From the NCBI GenBank assembly GCA_018697195.1, contig CM031879.1:36195408-36259407 (forward strand): 64,000 bases of DNA. The letters run 5' to 3'. Source of the DNA: Certhia americana (lineage: Eukaryota > Chordata > Aves > Passeriformes > Certhiidae). The position numbers were made by a program, and so were the translations under genes. Of the stretch, positions 50,888 through 61,929 are shown piece by piece (the stretch's first letter is position 1; each line of letters starts with the position of its first letter). The notes below the pieces were generated by a model that worked only from the letters and a program-made list of their open reading frames with translations, had not been told where the DNA came from and made no database searches.

Positions 50888-53572
50888 GTCAGTTAAATAT
50901 CTCTAATCTATTGCTTGTTAGTGATACTCAAGCAAGTATATGCCCATTGATATTTTATCCTTTGGACTTAAGCAGACATTAAACAATGTGTAATTTTTGT
51001 TATGTGTGCAAGCTTTGGAATGATGAGCTTTGCCACAGAAAAACCTTGTATTAACTGGCTTTTTGGCCAATTGGCTGATTTGTACTATATATTAGCAATA
51101 TTTCTGGTTGTTATGTATCCTGCATCTTTGTATTTTGCATGTAAATTTTTGGATGTGAAGGATTAGTCGGTGATTTTAGTGCTCTGTACTTTCTGGCTCA
51201 ATTCCTGACTTCAGTCATGAGTGAAAAGAAGTTTGGGAGTCCACTCCAGTTCCCACAAGATGTTTTGCATATATAGCAAACCCACCTGGAAGTTTGAGTT
51301 CACAGTCAAGTTTACACAGAAGCAAAATAGAGCAGAAAAAAGAATGACTTCCAAGACTTCTGCTCCATCAAGAGTAGCCTGCACACAGTCCCCATGAATG
51401 AGAGGCTTTGTTTTGGTAGTGAATTTGACAGAGCTGTGTGTAGGAGCTGACTTGTTTCAGATTTTGTCAGTACTTTTAGTCTGTCATTTCCATGAGCACT
51501 AAAATCTACAAGCCAGATTGTAGAAGAAAAAAAGCTAAGGTCTAAAGCTTACTCTTTTTTCTAGCTTTCTTTTTTTTCTTTTTTTCGAATTTTTTTCTTT
51601 TTTGGGGGGGGGATAATTAATGTGTTCGTTAATTATACCTTTGCTGTACAGTTCATTGGTGAGACCAATGAACTCTAAATTGCATAATCTACAATAAAGA
51701 TTGCATTTTGCAGTATAGAACACTAACACAATGTGAGTTGCTGGTGATAGCTTGAAATGAGCTATACCACGGTCCAGTTGCTTTGCACCTGCATTTATAG
51801 GTCTTCATTTTCCTAATTGCTGATGCTCCTGTCTTGTCCACATTCAACATGTCAAAGTTAACAGTCTTATTGTCTAATACTTTAAATCTGTGGCAGTGTT
51901 TCCGAAGCCTGTTCAGAGGTATGTGACTTGTCCCTTTTTTGTTATATTCTTCTTTGCATTTCCTTAGCTGCTTAACATGATTCCGCAAGAGCAATTTAAA
52001 ACCTGAATTCAATTAAGAAAGTCAGCAAATGAGGTAAACTGGCAAGTGTGTAGAGAAAATGACCTCATGCATAATGTTCTTATTGTGGCAAGTTTTTGAA
52101 TTCTGGCATACAGAATATTTGCAGAACTATTTTGCATTTTAACAGAACAGATGAGTTTCTAGTGTTGCACATGCCTTTTCATTGCTTTTGTCATTACCTT
52201 TGACAAATGGTCTCAGGGCTCTTACTGCCTGTCAAATTAGGGTAATGAGAAGGAGCAAATGGATTTTTAAGTTTGTTTTAGAGCATTCTTCAGGGAACAA
52301 AAGATCACTTGAATTCACGGGTCACAGTAAAGGTTAGCATGTGTACAGCTGCAGAGCAGAGACAGTCTGCTCTGGGCTCTGCACAGAGACTAGCAGGGCA
52401 GGCTGGCAGCCAGAATGAGCCATGGAAATAACCAGTGGGTTAGTTCTCTGAGGTTTTAACAGGTAAAGAAAGAGAATATGGAGTCATTTACATATGTTTG
52501 CAAATGAAAATAAAATTATTTGAACATTTCTGTTATGCCAGTGTATTAAACAAAAAAAAAAAAAGTTTGAAAAAGATCAAATGTTTTGTAGTTTTTTGTA
52601 ATGTGACTTTTTTTCCTTCCTTCTAATGCTGCTCTTTCATAATAAAGTGAACAGAACTTGATAACTTTGCTATAATTTGCACTGCCATTATTAAAATCAT
52701 TGCAATAAGCAAGAAATGGAAAAAGGCTATAACTGATTTGAGCAATTAATTTTGTCTAAGAAATAACAAATCTGGAAAGGAGTGGGGATGCCCAAAAAGG
52801 TGTTTCAGAAAGTTTGAAGTAGGTACTTATTAAGGAATTTACAGTACAAAACAAATTGAAAAATATTCAGGCTTACACATGCCAGAAACAACAAGAATCT
52901 ACATTTTTTTTCCTTAGCATGGCGACACAGTAAGGTTCAGATGGTGGCAGCAAATACTAAGAAATGAACTGTATAGTCTACATTATATACTTCTGTCTAA
53001 AGATATAAATGCATCTGTATCATCTAGATAAAATAAGTATTTTCAATGTTTTTTATTTAAAATAGTAAGGTGGAAGTATTTTAGCCAATAGCCTTCTGAA
53101 AAATAACTGAGGAAGGTAACTAAGAAGCCAGCTTTTATGCTAAAGAGAACTGTGAAAATTTTAATAGAGTAAGAGATACAAAATATTTCTCCATTATATA
53201 CTGATTTTCTGGTCTGTTTAATATTTCCTCTCTAAAAGTGGCATATTAATAAAGTTTGATATTGCACTTTAATATTTGTTAGGGTGAATCTGTTTTAGCA
53301 ATGTTAATGGCAAATGCAAAGCACCTTCTTACATGTCTTGTGACTCTAGAAAACATCTTTTTCCCTTTTGTGTGCATAAGGATAAGCTTTAATTTTCATT
53401 TGTGGAGTCTAACTAATTTAAATCTTCCTGTTTGTTGTTGCTTCCTGAATTCATTTGGTTTAGTTGGTTTAAACTTGTGAGCTGATATTTGCACACTGTC
53501 TCCACTATATGTTGTAGTACATAAAATTAACAGATTTTAACTGGTTTCTCACTGATTTTCTTACCATTCCAG
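50888..53572 (+). other. NAV3: Intron, 2.7 kb
   Basis: An AT-rich intron without a gene. It has a T-rich tract running into nine G (51560-51612) and a short A run near 52550. Donor GTCAGT and acceptor CTTACCATTCCAG. The minus-strand open frame at 51689-52012 has no recognisable similarity. Confidence 0.92.
51560..51612. repeat. T-rich tract ending in nine G
   Basis: Runs of T broken by single C, CGAA and CT are followed directly by nine consecutive G at 51604-51612. This is low-complexity sequence with strong strand asymmetry. Confidence 0.8.
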
Positions 53573-53712
53573 GCTTCCAGGACCCTCAAGGGTGCCAGCT
53601 GCAGGCAGCAGTACCAAAGTCCAGGGAGCTTCCAATTTAAATCGGAGAAGTCAGAGCTTTAACAGCATTGACAAAAACAAGCCTCCACAATATGCAAACG
53701 GAAATGAAAAAG
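53573..53712 (+). CDS. NAV3: NAV3 coding exon, Ser/Arg-rich linker (140 bp)
   Basis: This exon encodes (R)LPGPSRVPAAGSSTKVQG, ASNLNRRSQSFNSIDKNK, PPQYANGNEK and one base of the next codon. RRSQSFNSIDK and LPGPSRVPAAGSS are recognisable NAV3 linker blocks. The region is basic, rich in Ser, Asn and Pro and presumably disordered. It enters in phase 2 and leaves one base. The acceptor is TTACCATTCCAG and the donor is AAG|GTAAGG at 53713. The reading frame stays open into the intron for 46 more codons to a TAG at 53850-53852. I end the exon at the donor because the human protein continues NEKD, which the next exon supplies. Confidence 0.96.
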
Positions 53713-56022
53713 GTAAGGGATTAAAGTTACTAAGTCTACTCTCCATAAAACACAAGAAGGAAAAAATGAAAGAACCATCCACAATGGTCAAAGAAGCGAT
53801 TGTAGTATTTAGACTTTATAAGGAATACATACGGAAATTGGGCCTGAATTAGGACTTGTGGTTCAGTTGGGATTTAAGTTCAGATGTGAAAATGTTCAAG
53901 ACATTATAATCATGTTTTATCCATCTTTGATGGAAATATCACAGGTTGACTTTTACAGAGTCAAAGTTAATCCATATTGGATGCCTATAATCTTATTCAA
54001 CGTAAAAGTATACTCTTACTCGAAGGAATACTGCCATCATTTTCAGGGGACTTGACGTCTTAGCTTCTAATGGAGAAGAATCGGAATATTATATTTTCAT
54101 CAGAATGTTACATGTATCTATTCTTTCAGAACCTAACCAAGTGTGTGTATAATACTGAATAAAGGATTGCAGGTGAAATGAAATTTTGCAGGGATTTGGA
54201 GCAGCCATTGTGACAATGAACTGGGTACCCTGAGTCCTTCTGTTTCTCTCACCCTGACTCTGTTTTCCTGGAAAATGTGCCTCTTCAGGCTTTATCTCAA
54301 AAAGAATACTGTAAAAATACAGCTTTCTGAGTTGTGTAACTAATCCATCCCCTTCCTCCCCTTCTTTTTTCCTTTGTGTAATGAACAGCATTTTATTCAT
54401 ATCTCTGGGTTAGAACCCAGTTGAAAATGATACAATATACATAGTACCCGTTTGCATCCTTGGGGTCTGTGGGAGGAACAAGTATGCAATGAATGTTCTT
54501 CATCCAAGCAACAGGCAGTTATCCAGATTTTTTTTACAAAATTCTGATGAACACGCTTTGCCCCTAGCTGTATCTGAAGATATAAAACCATCCTTTCAAT
54601 AGTTATTTCTTTATTTTTACTATCAGGATTGAATGTTTCACATAGTTCTGTAGTGGGTTTTATTTTATCAAGGACTTGTTTGTGTCAAGACATCCAAGCC
54701 AAAACTAGAAAAAGATCAGAGTGAAAACTGAGCACACACTATATAGTTCATAAATACGATAGTGAAGTTATGAAGCAGGAGATGTGACTGCTTGAGTGAA
54801 GGTATGTACAGCAGTTTAGGTTTTAGAATTCCTTCATAATGTTAACGTGTCTGCTGCTGAAATATGTGAGAATTAAATGATTCAAGGTGAGACATGAATG
54901 TAGATAATAATATTCTTAGCTTATTACTTGGAAACTGTCTTTTGACTGCTAAGGCTTGCATTGCATTGTACATTTATGTGACTTTCTGCATGATGTATTT
55001 CTTTACTTCCCAGTTTCTTTACAGCAGAGAATGATTACTTTGATGAGGTTTTTAGTGAAGTCACCACTTGCAAGAAGATAAGGAATGGCTTTTTTTCTGT
55101 AAAGTAAATCAATTCATTTAACAGAAAATAGAAGATGGAATGCTGCATAACTATAAACTGCTGTAAATGAGATGTTTCCATGTGCTCTTTTTTCCTATCA
55201 AAACAGCAGAATGGATGAAAAAAACATTAATTTTACATAATAATCAAAGACAAATACAAGGGTTTTTTAGGGTATAAAGCAGAAGTTCATTGGAGAAAAT
55301 GACTGCTGTGAATGAAGGGCTAGCAAAGTGATATTCTCTCATAATACCCTAAAAGAATAGAAGAACCTGTATTTGAGTACACTGTGCTCTACTTTTCCTA
55401 AAGAGAAAAATAACTGTACCATGCTATATTTTAAACTTGGCTATTATGGTGACTAATTTTTTAATATTACAATGAGATTTCCAGGTACTTTTTTGATATT
55501 TTAAAGAAGTATTTTAGGAGGTTCAGTAACCTGAAATTTTTGAAGAATTTGTTTAGAAAAAGACTTCAACCTTTACAATAGTAATAATATAAAATAAAAT
55601 AAAAACTGTCTTTTTAAAAAATAGTGTCACCATACAGTTAAAAAACTGGTATTTCCCTACAGTGCATCACAAATAATAGACCTCATATTTCACTTTTTTC
55701 TTCTGATGCAGATGTTTGCAGCAAGATAACTTGATCAGTTTTTTTGGAATAGATGCACATATTCCCTAATTTATAAAACAAAGAGATGACTTGTGCTAAT
55801 TAAATAGCTGTAAGATATTGGAACCATCAAGCCTCTTCAAGGACAGACCACTGTTGTTAAATTTTTCTCTCCTGTACACTTTCCTGTATGTGCAATAAGG
55901 AGATATCAGAAAATATATACAACATAGGTTGTTGGTTTTCTTTTTAATTCAGTTATAGCTAGTACTTGTAGTCCATTCCTGCATAACACAGTCACTCAGT
56001 CACAGTGGGGAATGGATATGTA

Positions 56023-56075
56023 GTCACAGAGTTAAAGGAGACCTGAAGGTGATCCAAAAGAAGATGCGATATCAG
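56023..56075 (-). mobile_element. Possible decayed CR1 3' end
   Basis: AGTCACAGAGTTAAAGGAGA followed by CCTGAAGGTGATCCAAAAGA resembles the reverse complement of a CR1 tail (AATCATAGAATGGTTG...GGGACCT...GGTCATC...CCAA). It is short and diverged, so the call is tentative. Confidence 0.4.
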
Positions 56076-56984
56076 CCTCTTATTTTGTATTCCATTATTT
56101 AGCCTCTCATTGATATGATCTCCTTTGAATGTTGCTTAGGGAGTGGTTCAGCTCAGTAAGAAACCTGGCTTCTCTGAGCAAATGCAAGTTTGCTCTTTAT
56201 TAAGCGGAGCAGTTTTCACCGACAGACCAGATCCATTGTGTGACACACATAACTGTATGTATAGCTCTGTTTGTTGTTTGTTTCAGGTTAAGTCCAAAAT
56301 ACAGAATGCACCAGAATATTAAACAAGCCATTAACTGAAACTTGTTTGTAGACCTTTAGTGTGTGGTACTTCTGTAGAGCTTTTTCTTTTTTTTTTTTTT
56401 TTTGCTGGACTTTTTTACAGATCACTTTCAAAGAACATGCCTGCCTTTCAGACATGTCAGATTTATCTGCCTCTGATTTAATCACATAAAGAAGTAAAAC
56501 TAGGAAAATTAAACTATTTAAATGAAGTAATTATTCAGATTGCTAATCTGAATATTTTTGAGCATATTTTGAGTACAGCAAAGAAATAATGTTCTAATTC
56601 ACACCACATTCTTAAAACAAATCTTTACCCCTTAGATCTTAGAAACAATGTATTTGAACACTGATGGAGGTCTCTATGCCATTGAGTTGTATTTCCAGCT
56701 TTTCAATATAATTTATTGATATAAGATGGTGATTCTGTTTTTTCCCAACTCAGTTTTTTAACAGTATTTCATTATTTTGCCCATATGAACTCTAAGAAAC
56801 TCTGCCCTGGAACTCTATTGTGTGATTATGCTGATATAAATTGTTCATTTCTGGCCAGTATGTACATCTATAGCTAGTTTGTGTATGTTTCTCCCAGTGC
56901 CACTATTTTTCCAGTTGTACCTGGTGGTGTTCTCCTCTTGTCCTGATAAAGAGTAGCTGCTTTCTTATGGACAGCTAGAAAAGG

Positions 56985-57150
56985 AGAGTTGAATAAACTG
57001 AATTCTTTTAGTCTCACTAGATAGACCTCACAGTCCTTCAAACATTCTTATAGCAACCCCTTGCAACTCTTCCATTTTTTACTAACATTTTTTATTGTGA
57101 CATTGTAAAAATGGATAATCTGGACAACTGCCTCTACAGAATATTTAGAT
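56985..57150 (-). mobile_element. Probable ancient CR1 fragment
   Basis: The stretch GTTGAATAAACTGAATTCTT, then AGTCTCACTAGATAGACCTC, then CAGTCCTTCAAACATTCTTA and TAGCAACCCCTTGCAACTCT, follows the order of the CR1 block with GGCTGAACAAGCCCAG, CAGTCTCTCCTC, CCTTAATCATCTT and AGCCCTCCGTTGCACTCT. The orientation is the same as the clearer CR1 at 58783-59242. Divergence is high, suggesting an old insertion. Confidence 0.5.
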
Positions 57151-57860
57151 TATCATAATTTTGCTGCAGTGGAGGAGCTGTTGTTAAGAGGTTATCTTCT
57201 CCAGCAGCGTAGAACGCAGTAAAGGTCACAGATGAGAAGACAAAGGAGGTTGATTATGTACAATAATGTCTCTCTCTTCACGTCCTTTATTTGTTCAACA
57301 GCCTATGAAACATGGATTTGAAAATGTCCATTCGTTCATCATGGTGTTGATGGGTTATGATAAAAATTTCTCTTTCTTCATTGAACATCTGAGGCTGTTG
57401 TGTTTCTGCTGTGCTTTTACAGTGGAGATTAGGCTCTGAAGCACTGAGTTCTCAAGCAGAAGCTTGAGAAGAAGAAGCTTTCACCAGAAGCTGACTATGC
57501 ATCTCAGGAATAAGGGGTTAAGCCTGAAACAGAAGGCTTCTTGTAAAATTTAGTTTACAGAAATAAGAAATCCTTTTCATAGGTTGAGTTCACTCTGTCT
57601 CAAAATCACCACAAGGTGGGGACAGGTTTCATGTAATGAGCAGCTAAAGCCAAGCCCAACTGAATATGCAGAAAACAGTTAATTGAGTGCAGCTTCAAGT
57701 AATGCACTTGTGCTGGAGGTGAGGGGGAATAGATCTTTTACTTACATATCTTTATATATACAGACAGGTTGTCAATATTTCTTGAGAACATGAAGTTCAC
57801 ATTCCTTGCAGAAATATTAAGGATGCCCTTTAAATTGAAGATTAATGACAAGCTAAAGTT

Positions 57861-58243
57861 CTCTGTAATTTTTTTGTTGCTGTTTATGATTTGTGATATA
57901 GGGATCAAATAAGTACCAGTAAGCCCAGGAACCTGTATATTTTTGCTATATATATAGCAGATCAAGCTTCTGATGAAACTATAAATACTCTTCTTTTCAC
58001 ATTTTTCCCCTCAGTGAGTTTAACATTATACAGCTGAAAATATGGCAAGGCAGGCATTATTCTTTTCAATCAGAACACTTTGTTTGTTTGTTTGTTTGTT
58101 CTTTTGTTTGTTGTAAAACTAATATCCTGAAGCCATAAATATATGCTACATATATAGCAAAAAAAATACAGGTTCCTGGACTTACTGGTACTTATTTGAT
58201 CCCTATATCACAAATCATAAACAACAACAAAAAAATTACAGAG
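57861..58243. repeat. Large imperfect inverted repeat (~102-bp arms, 176-bp spacer)
   Basis: The left arm 57861-57962 begins CTCTGTAATTTTTTTGTTG and contains GATATAGGGATCAAATAAGT and CCAGGAACCTGTAT. The right arm 58139-58243 is its reverse complement. Aligning by eye I count five mismatches and one single-base gap over about 102 positions, so about 94% identity. The outer 43 bases of each arm (57861-57903 against 58201-58243) differ at one base. The spacer contains a TTTG run. I do not recognise a transposon family, and no clear target-site duplication flanks the pair. Confidence 0.95.
58080..58111. repeat. TTTG microsatellite
   Basis: A TTTG tetranucleotide run, interrupted once by CTTT near its right end. 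It lies within the spacer of the inverted repeat. Confidence 0.85.
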
Positions 58244-58782
58244 TAACATAACTAATACAACAGAATGTAGTGGCATCCCACTGTTCATAGATTTTTACAT
58301 GTATTCTGCATTAGCTTTGCATATTCTTATGTTGAATTGTTCTGCAAAACTATTGGTATATCTTAAGACCCAAATCCTCCTGTGTATTTAGGGCTAGTTT
58401 AGTGCAAGGCAAGATGTTTGCAAATGCACACCCACTTTTGAGCTATCAGCCCTGTGGCTGATTCCTGGTATAAATTAAGAAAGCCTGAAGGCTGCAGTAA
58501 TTTCCAACAGCTGTGGTTGGCCCCAGGCTCTCTTACAGCATCTGAGGCTCGCTAGATGAGAACAGGGGCCCAGCCACAATTCCTGCCTTGGTCCCAAGGG
58601 ATCAGCTATGCAGCTGCACACTGAAGGTGCTCCGTGGTGCAGCCTGGAGCCTAGGAAATATACTGTAACTTCGCCTGTCACGAAAAAATATTCTGAAGCA
58701 AGCTTTACCAGTTAATGTTTTCCTGCTTAGAACAGGACTCAGCACAGCTGCTTGAAACTTTTCGTGAAGGTGGAATGAGCTC

Positions 58783-59242
58783 ATTTACAGAATCACAGAA
58801 TGGATCAGGTTGGAAAGGACCAAAGTGCAACCTGGTCCAACATTCCTGCTCAAGCAGGGTCATCTCACAACAAATTGAACATGGGTTCATCCAGATGTTT
58901 TTTAGTATTTCCAGTGAAGAAGAATTCATAACCACTCTGGGCAGTCTGTTCCAGTTCTCAGTCATGCACACAGCAAAGAAGTTCTTCCACATATCTGGGT
59001 GGAACTTCATGTGCATCAAGGTCTTCCTGTTGTCTCTTACCCGATTGCTGGCACCACTGAGAAAAGCCTGACTTGATACCCTTCCTCTAGATACACAGGG
59101 ATCATTGATACACATGTATACATTGATGTGGTCCCCTCTCAGTCATCTCTTCTGGAGGCTGAATAGGCCCAACTCTCCCAGCTTATTCTTTCAGGAGAGA
59201 TGCTCCAGTCCCTTCATCATTTTTGTCACCCATGTAGCACTG
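58783..59242 (-). mobile_element. CR1 LINE fragment, ~460 bp
   Basis: Read left to right this is the reverse complement of a CR1 3' region. It opens ACAGAATCACAGAATGGATC, AGGTTGGAAAGGACC, then CAACCTGGTCCAACATTCCT, CTCAAGCAGGGTCATC, CCACTCTGGGCAGTCTGTTC and AAGTTCTTCCACATATCTGG. Later come GTGGTCCCCTCTCAG, TCTTCTGGAGGCTGAATAGG and CCAGTCCCTTCATCATTTTT. The order and spacing match CR1 well, with the 3' terminus at the left and 5' truncation at about 59242. An open frame on its minus strand (58705-59115) is decayed element sequence, not a host gene. Confidence 0.93.
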
Positions 59243-60887
59243 TGGCATTTGCATCCCAGGCTGAGGTGCACACAAAAAAATGCAGAGCAGATGGAATTAA
59301 ATAGCATCTATTAAGGTGGAGGTGATTGGCTTAATGAAACTAGTTCTTAATAGAGTTAAGCAAGTAAAAATGTTACGTGTTGTCATGTTACTTTTTCAGA
59401 TTTTTTTTAATATGTTTAAACTAGAATTTCTTAATGCTATTCAGAGCAGTAAATTTTGTTATGTTCGCAGTCTCTTTGTTAAAGGAAATAACAGCTTCAC
59501 TTTCAGTATTCTCAAAATTCTGCCTTTCCTGAATGAATTAGCAACCTTCAGACTTCCAGATGGGTAGTTGAGTCTTTACTTGAGGTTTAGGCTGAGGCTG
59601 CAAAAATGAAAACGATGCATAACTTTCCACTCTGTGCTGAAGGAACTGTCCTCAGCATTCTCATCTATGATGTTATTTAGACAGGGAGGCCCCAAGGTAT
59701 GACATACTATGTGTATATGCAAAGCATCAAGCACTCTTTTTGCCATTACACAAACTATATTTGCAATGCATGTTTCATGGGCTTTCTGTAGTACAGAATT
59801 CAATATTTTATAGACCAGCTTACATCTATTTCCTCTACAGTCCCAATACTGAATGGCACGGCAAGATGCATCCACTACAAGAATGTATGTCAGCTGCTGA
59901 AATAGCTATGTACCACAAGATTTGATTGCCATTACCACTTCATTTCTCTGATGTTTCAGAGTGATGGTGTTTATACATGCAGATATGTCTTGGAAATCTG
60001 AACTTCATACAGAAGTGCTTAACCCTTTCATGCATTTTTTTGTTTCTGTTGATAAGGCGAGATGACGAAAATCACAGCTATTAATGGGCATAGATTGATT
60101 ATTGCAGAAGGAGCCTTGTTTTCATTCATTCTGAAGATCCACTGAACTTCCTAGATGATGCAAATGTAGTGAATGTGCCAGAGCCTTCTGTACCTACCTG
60201 ACTTCAGAGCCAAACCATCTATCATTACTGTACCCATGCAGATGATGTATCACTGTAGCTTTCAAGTACTGACACTGGTGAAATTGTTGGTAAAAATTTT
60301 TTCCTACGTATGTAAGTGTACTGCGACAGGTTCCTGAAGTGAGCTTCTAAATATTATTAACAGTACTTAAAAATGTATTGTCATCAGCCTTTTTTGCTTT
60401 TATGAAAATTGATTTTATCCATTTAATTTCAGTATTACTGAGTCCTCCTCCTCTTGCCCAAAACCTTAGCTTTCTAGCACATATTTTTCTTTCACTAAAC
60501 ATCAAACGCCTCTTTGACCAGTTTTGGTTTTCTGCCATAATTGTAGAACTCTTTTTTCTTCTTCAGTTGTTTTACAAACAATTGGAAGAATTTCTTTATT
60601 AGAGAGTGAAAAATAAAATCTTAACTGGGAAGGCTTGATTTACATAATGAAATTGTTGTAATGAAGGTGTTTCTAAGGCTTTCTTGGACTTGTGGAAGTA
60701 TCAAACACCATGATAATGGAGCAAAGAAAGGCGTATTCTATTAGCATCCCTCATGTTCCATTCACATATAAATTATTTTTATTTTAGATCACATGTAAGT
60801 GCATATTAAATGCCAGGGAAGTATGACATCACCTTTAAGCAGGAGATGGGAGAGTAACTATACCATTATGGGTTTTTTCTGTTTTTT

Positions 60888-60893
60888 AAGCAG
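60888..60893 (+). promoter_or_regulatory. NAV3: Tandem NAGNAG 3' splice site
   Basis: The pyrimidine tract GGTTTTTTCTGTTTTTT leads into AAGCAG. Use of the second AG (60892-60893) gives NEK-D-SPKGP, which fits the human protein as I remember it. Use of the first AG (60889-60890) would insert one codon and give NEK-AD-SPKGP. Both keep the frame, so the site could yield two isoforms differing by one Ala. Confidence 0.85.
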
Positions 60894-61929
60894 ATTCACC
60901 AAAAGGCCCTCACCCCTCTGCAGGCATGAATGGAAATGTGCAGCATCCCACCAGCACCGGGCAGCAGCAGGTCTCTGCCATACCCTCTCCAAGTGCCAGC
61001 AAGCCTTGGCGCAGCAAATCCATGAATGTCAAACACAGCGCGACCTCTACCATGCTGTCTGTGAAGCAGCCCAGTCCCGCAACCTCCCCTACTCCAACTT
61101 CAGACAGGCTCAAGCCACCCCCTTCTGAAGGTGTGAAGCCCCCTTCATCTGGACAAAAATCTATGCTGGAAAAATTCAAGCTGGTTAATGCTAGGACTGC
61201 TCTGAGACCTCCTTTGTCACTGAGCTCAGGACCCAGTGACAGTGGAAGAGAGGATGACAACTTTTCAGAGTGTGGTGAAATGGATGTCTTAAGTGGTGGG
61301 GTGAACAGTGGCGGCTCCACAAGTAGCAGTCCCAAAGTATCACCGAAGTTAACCCCTCCGAAAGCTGGCAGCAAAAATCTCAGCAATAAAAAGTCTTTGC
61401 TACAGCCAAAGGACAAAGAAGAAAAGAACAGGGACAAAAACAAAGTTTGCACTGAGAAAGCAGTCAAGGAAGAGAAGGATCAGGTAATTGAATCATCTAC
61501 AAAAAAGAGCTCAAAAATTGCAAGCTTAATCCCAAAGGGAAGCAAGACAACAGCAGCCAAGAAAGAAAGTTTAATATCATCTTCTAGTGGGATCCCAAAA
61601 CCTGGATCAAAGGTACCAACAGCAAAGCAGAGCACTTCCTCTGCATGCACAGGGAGTAAGGAGGTTGACAAACTGAGGACTACAAAAGGAAACCAGTCCC
61701 AGTCAACACCAAAATCTCAGCTTAGTGAGAAGGCTTCTCCTTCCTCTGGCCTTGCTTCTTCTGAAGGAAAAGAACCAAGTGCTGCTCTCACCCCAGGATC
61801 CTCTGTCGGTCTGTCAGCCTCGATGGCTACAGGCAGTGGCCAAGGCACAGGAAATGGTGTAGTCCAGCTTCCTCAGCAACAGCAATACAGCCACCCCAAC
61901 ACTGCCACGGTAGCTCCTTTCATTTATAG
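60894..61929 (+). CDS. NAV3: NAV3 large coding exon, basic Ser/Pro/Lys region with SxIP motifs (1036 bp)
   Basis: This exon encodes about 345 residues of the disordered, basic, Ser/Pro/Lys-rich middle of NAV3, the part of navigators linked to microtubule and EB-protein binding. Recognisable conserved blocks are SASKPWRSKSMNVKHSATST, KSMLEKFKLVNARTALRPP, GGSTSSSPKVSPKLTPPKAG, SKNLSNKKSLLQPK, the charged KEEKNRDKNKVCTEK, KIASLIPKGSKTTAAKKES, SGIPKPGSKVP and a C-terminal VQLPQQQQYSHPNTATVAPF. Three SxIP-type motifs are present: SAIP (60974-60985), SLIP (61523-61534) and SGIP (61586-61597). The exon enters in phase 1 (G+AT gives Asp) and leaves AG of an Arg codon at the donor AG|GTAAGA (61930). 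A 185-codon open frame on the opposite strand is a composition shadow. Confidence 0.97.

Larger units (their letters stand above)
53713..60893 (+). other. NAV3: Intron, 7.2 kb
   Basis: An intron without a supported gene. It holds a large inverted repeat (arms 57861-57962 and 58139-58243), a TTTG tetranucleotide run (58080-58111), CR1 remnants (58783-59242, and two decayed ones at about 56023-56075 and 56985-57150) and an in-frame read-through stretch directly after the donor. Donor GTAAGG is at 53713; the 3' end has tandem acceptors AAG and CAG at 60888-60893. A minus-strand open frame of 99 codons (59576-59875) has no recognised homologue. Confidence 0.9.

Noticed and set aside
58705..59115. 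136-codon minus-strand and 118-codon plus-strand open frames
   Set aside because: Both lie in the CR1 fragment. The minus-strand frame is remnant element sequence and the other its shadow.
59576..59875. 99-codon minus-strand open frame with a Cys-rich, protein-like composition
   Set aside because: I recognise no family, there are no splice or promoter signals, and it is short. A protein search with a convincing hit would change this.
60910..61467. 185-codon open frame on the minus strand opposite the large NAV3 exon
   Set aside because: It is antisense to a clearly coding exon with matching NAV3 protein. The open frame follows from the Ser/Lys/Pro codon composition of the real strand.
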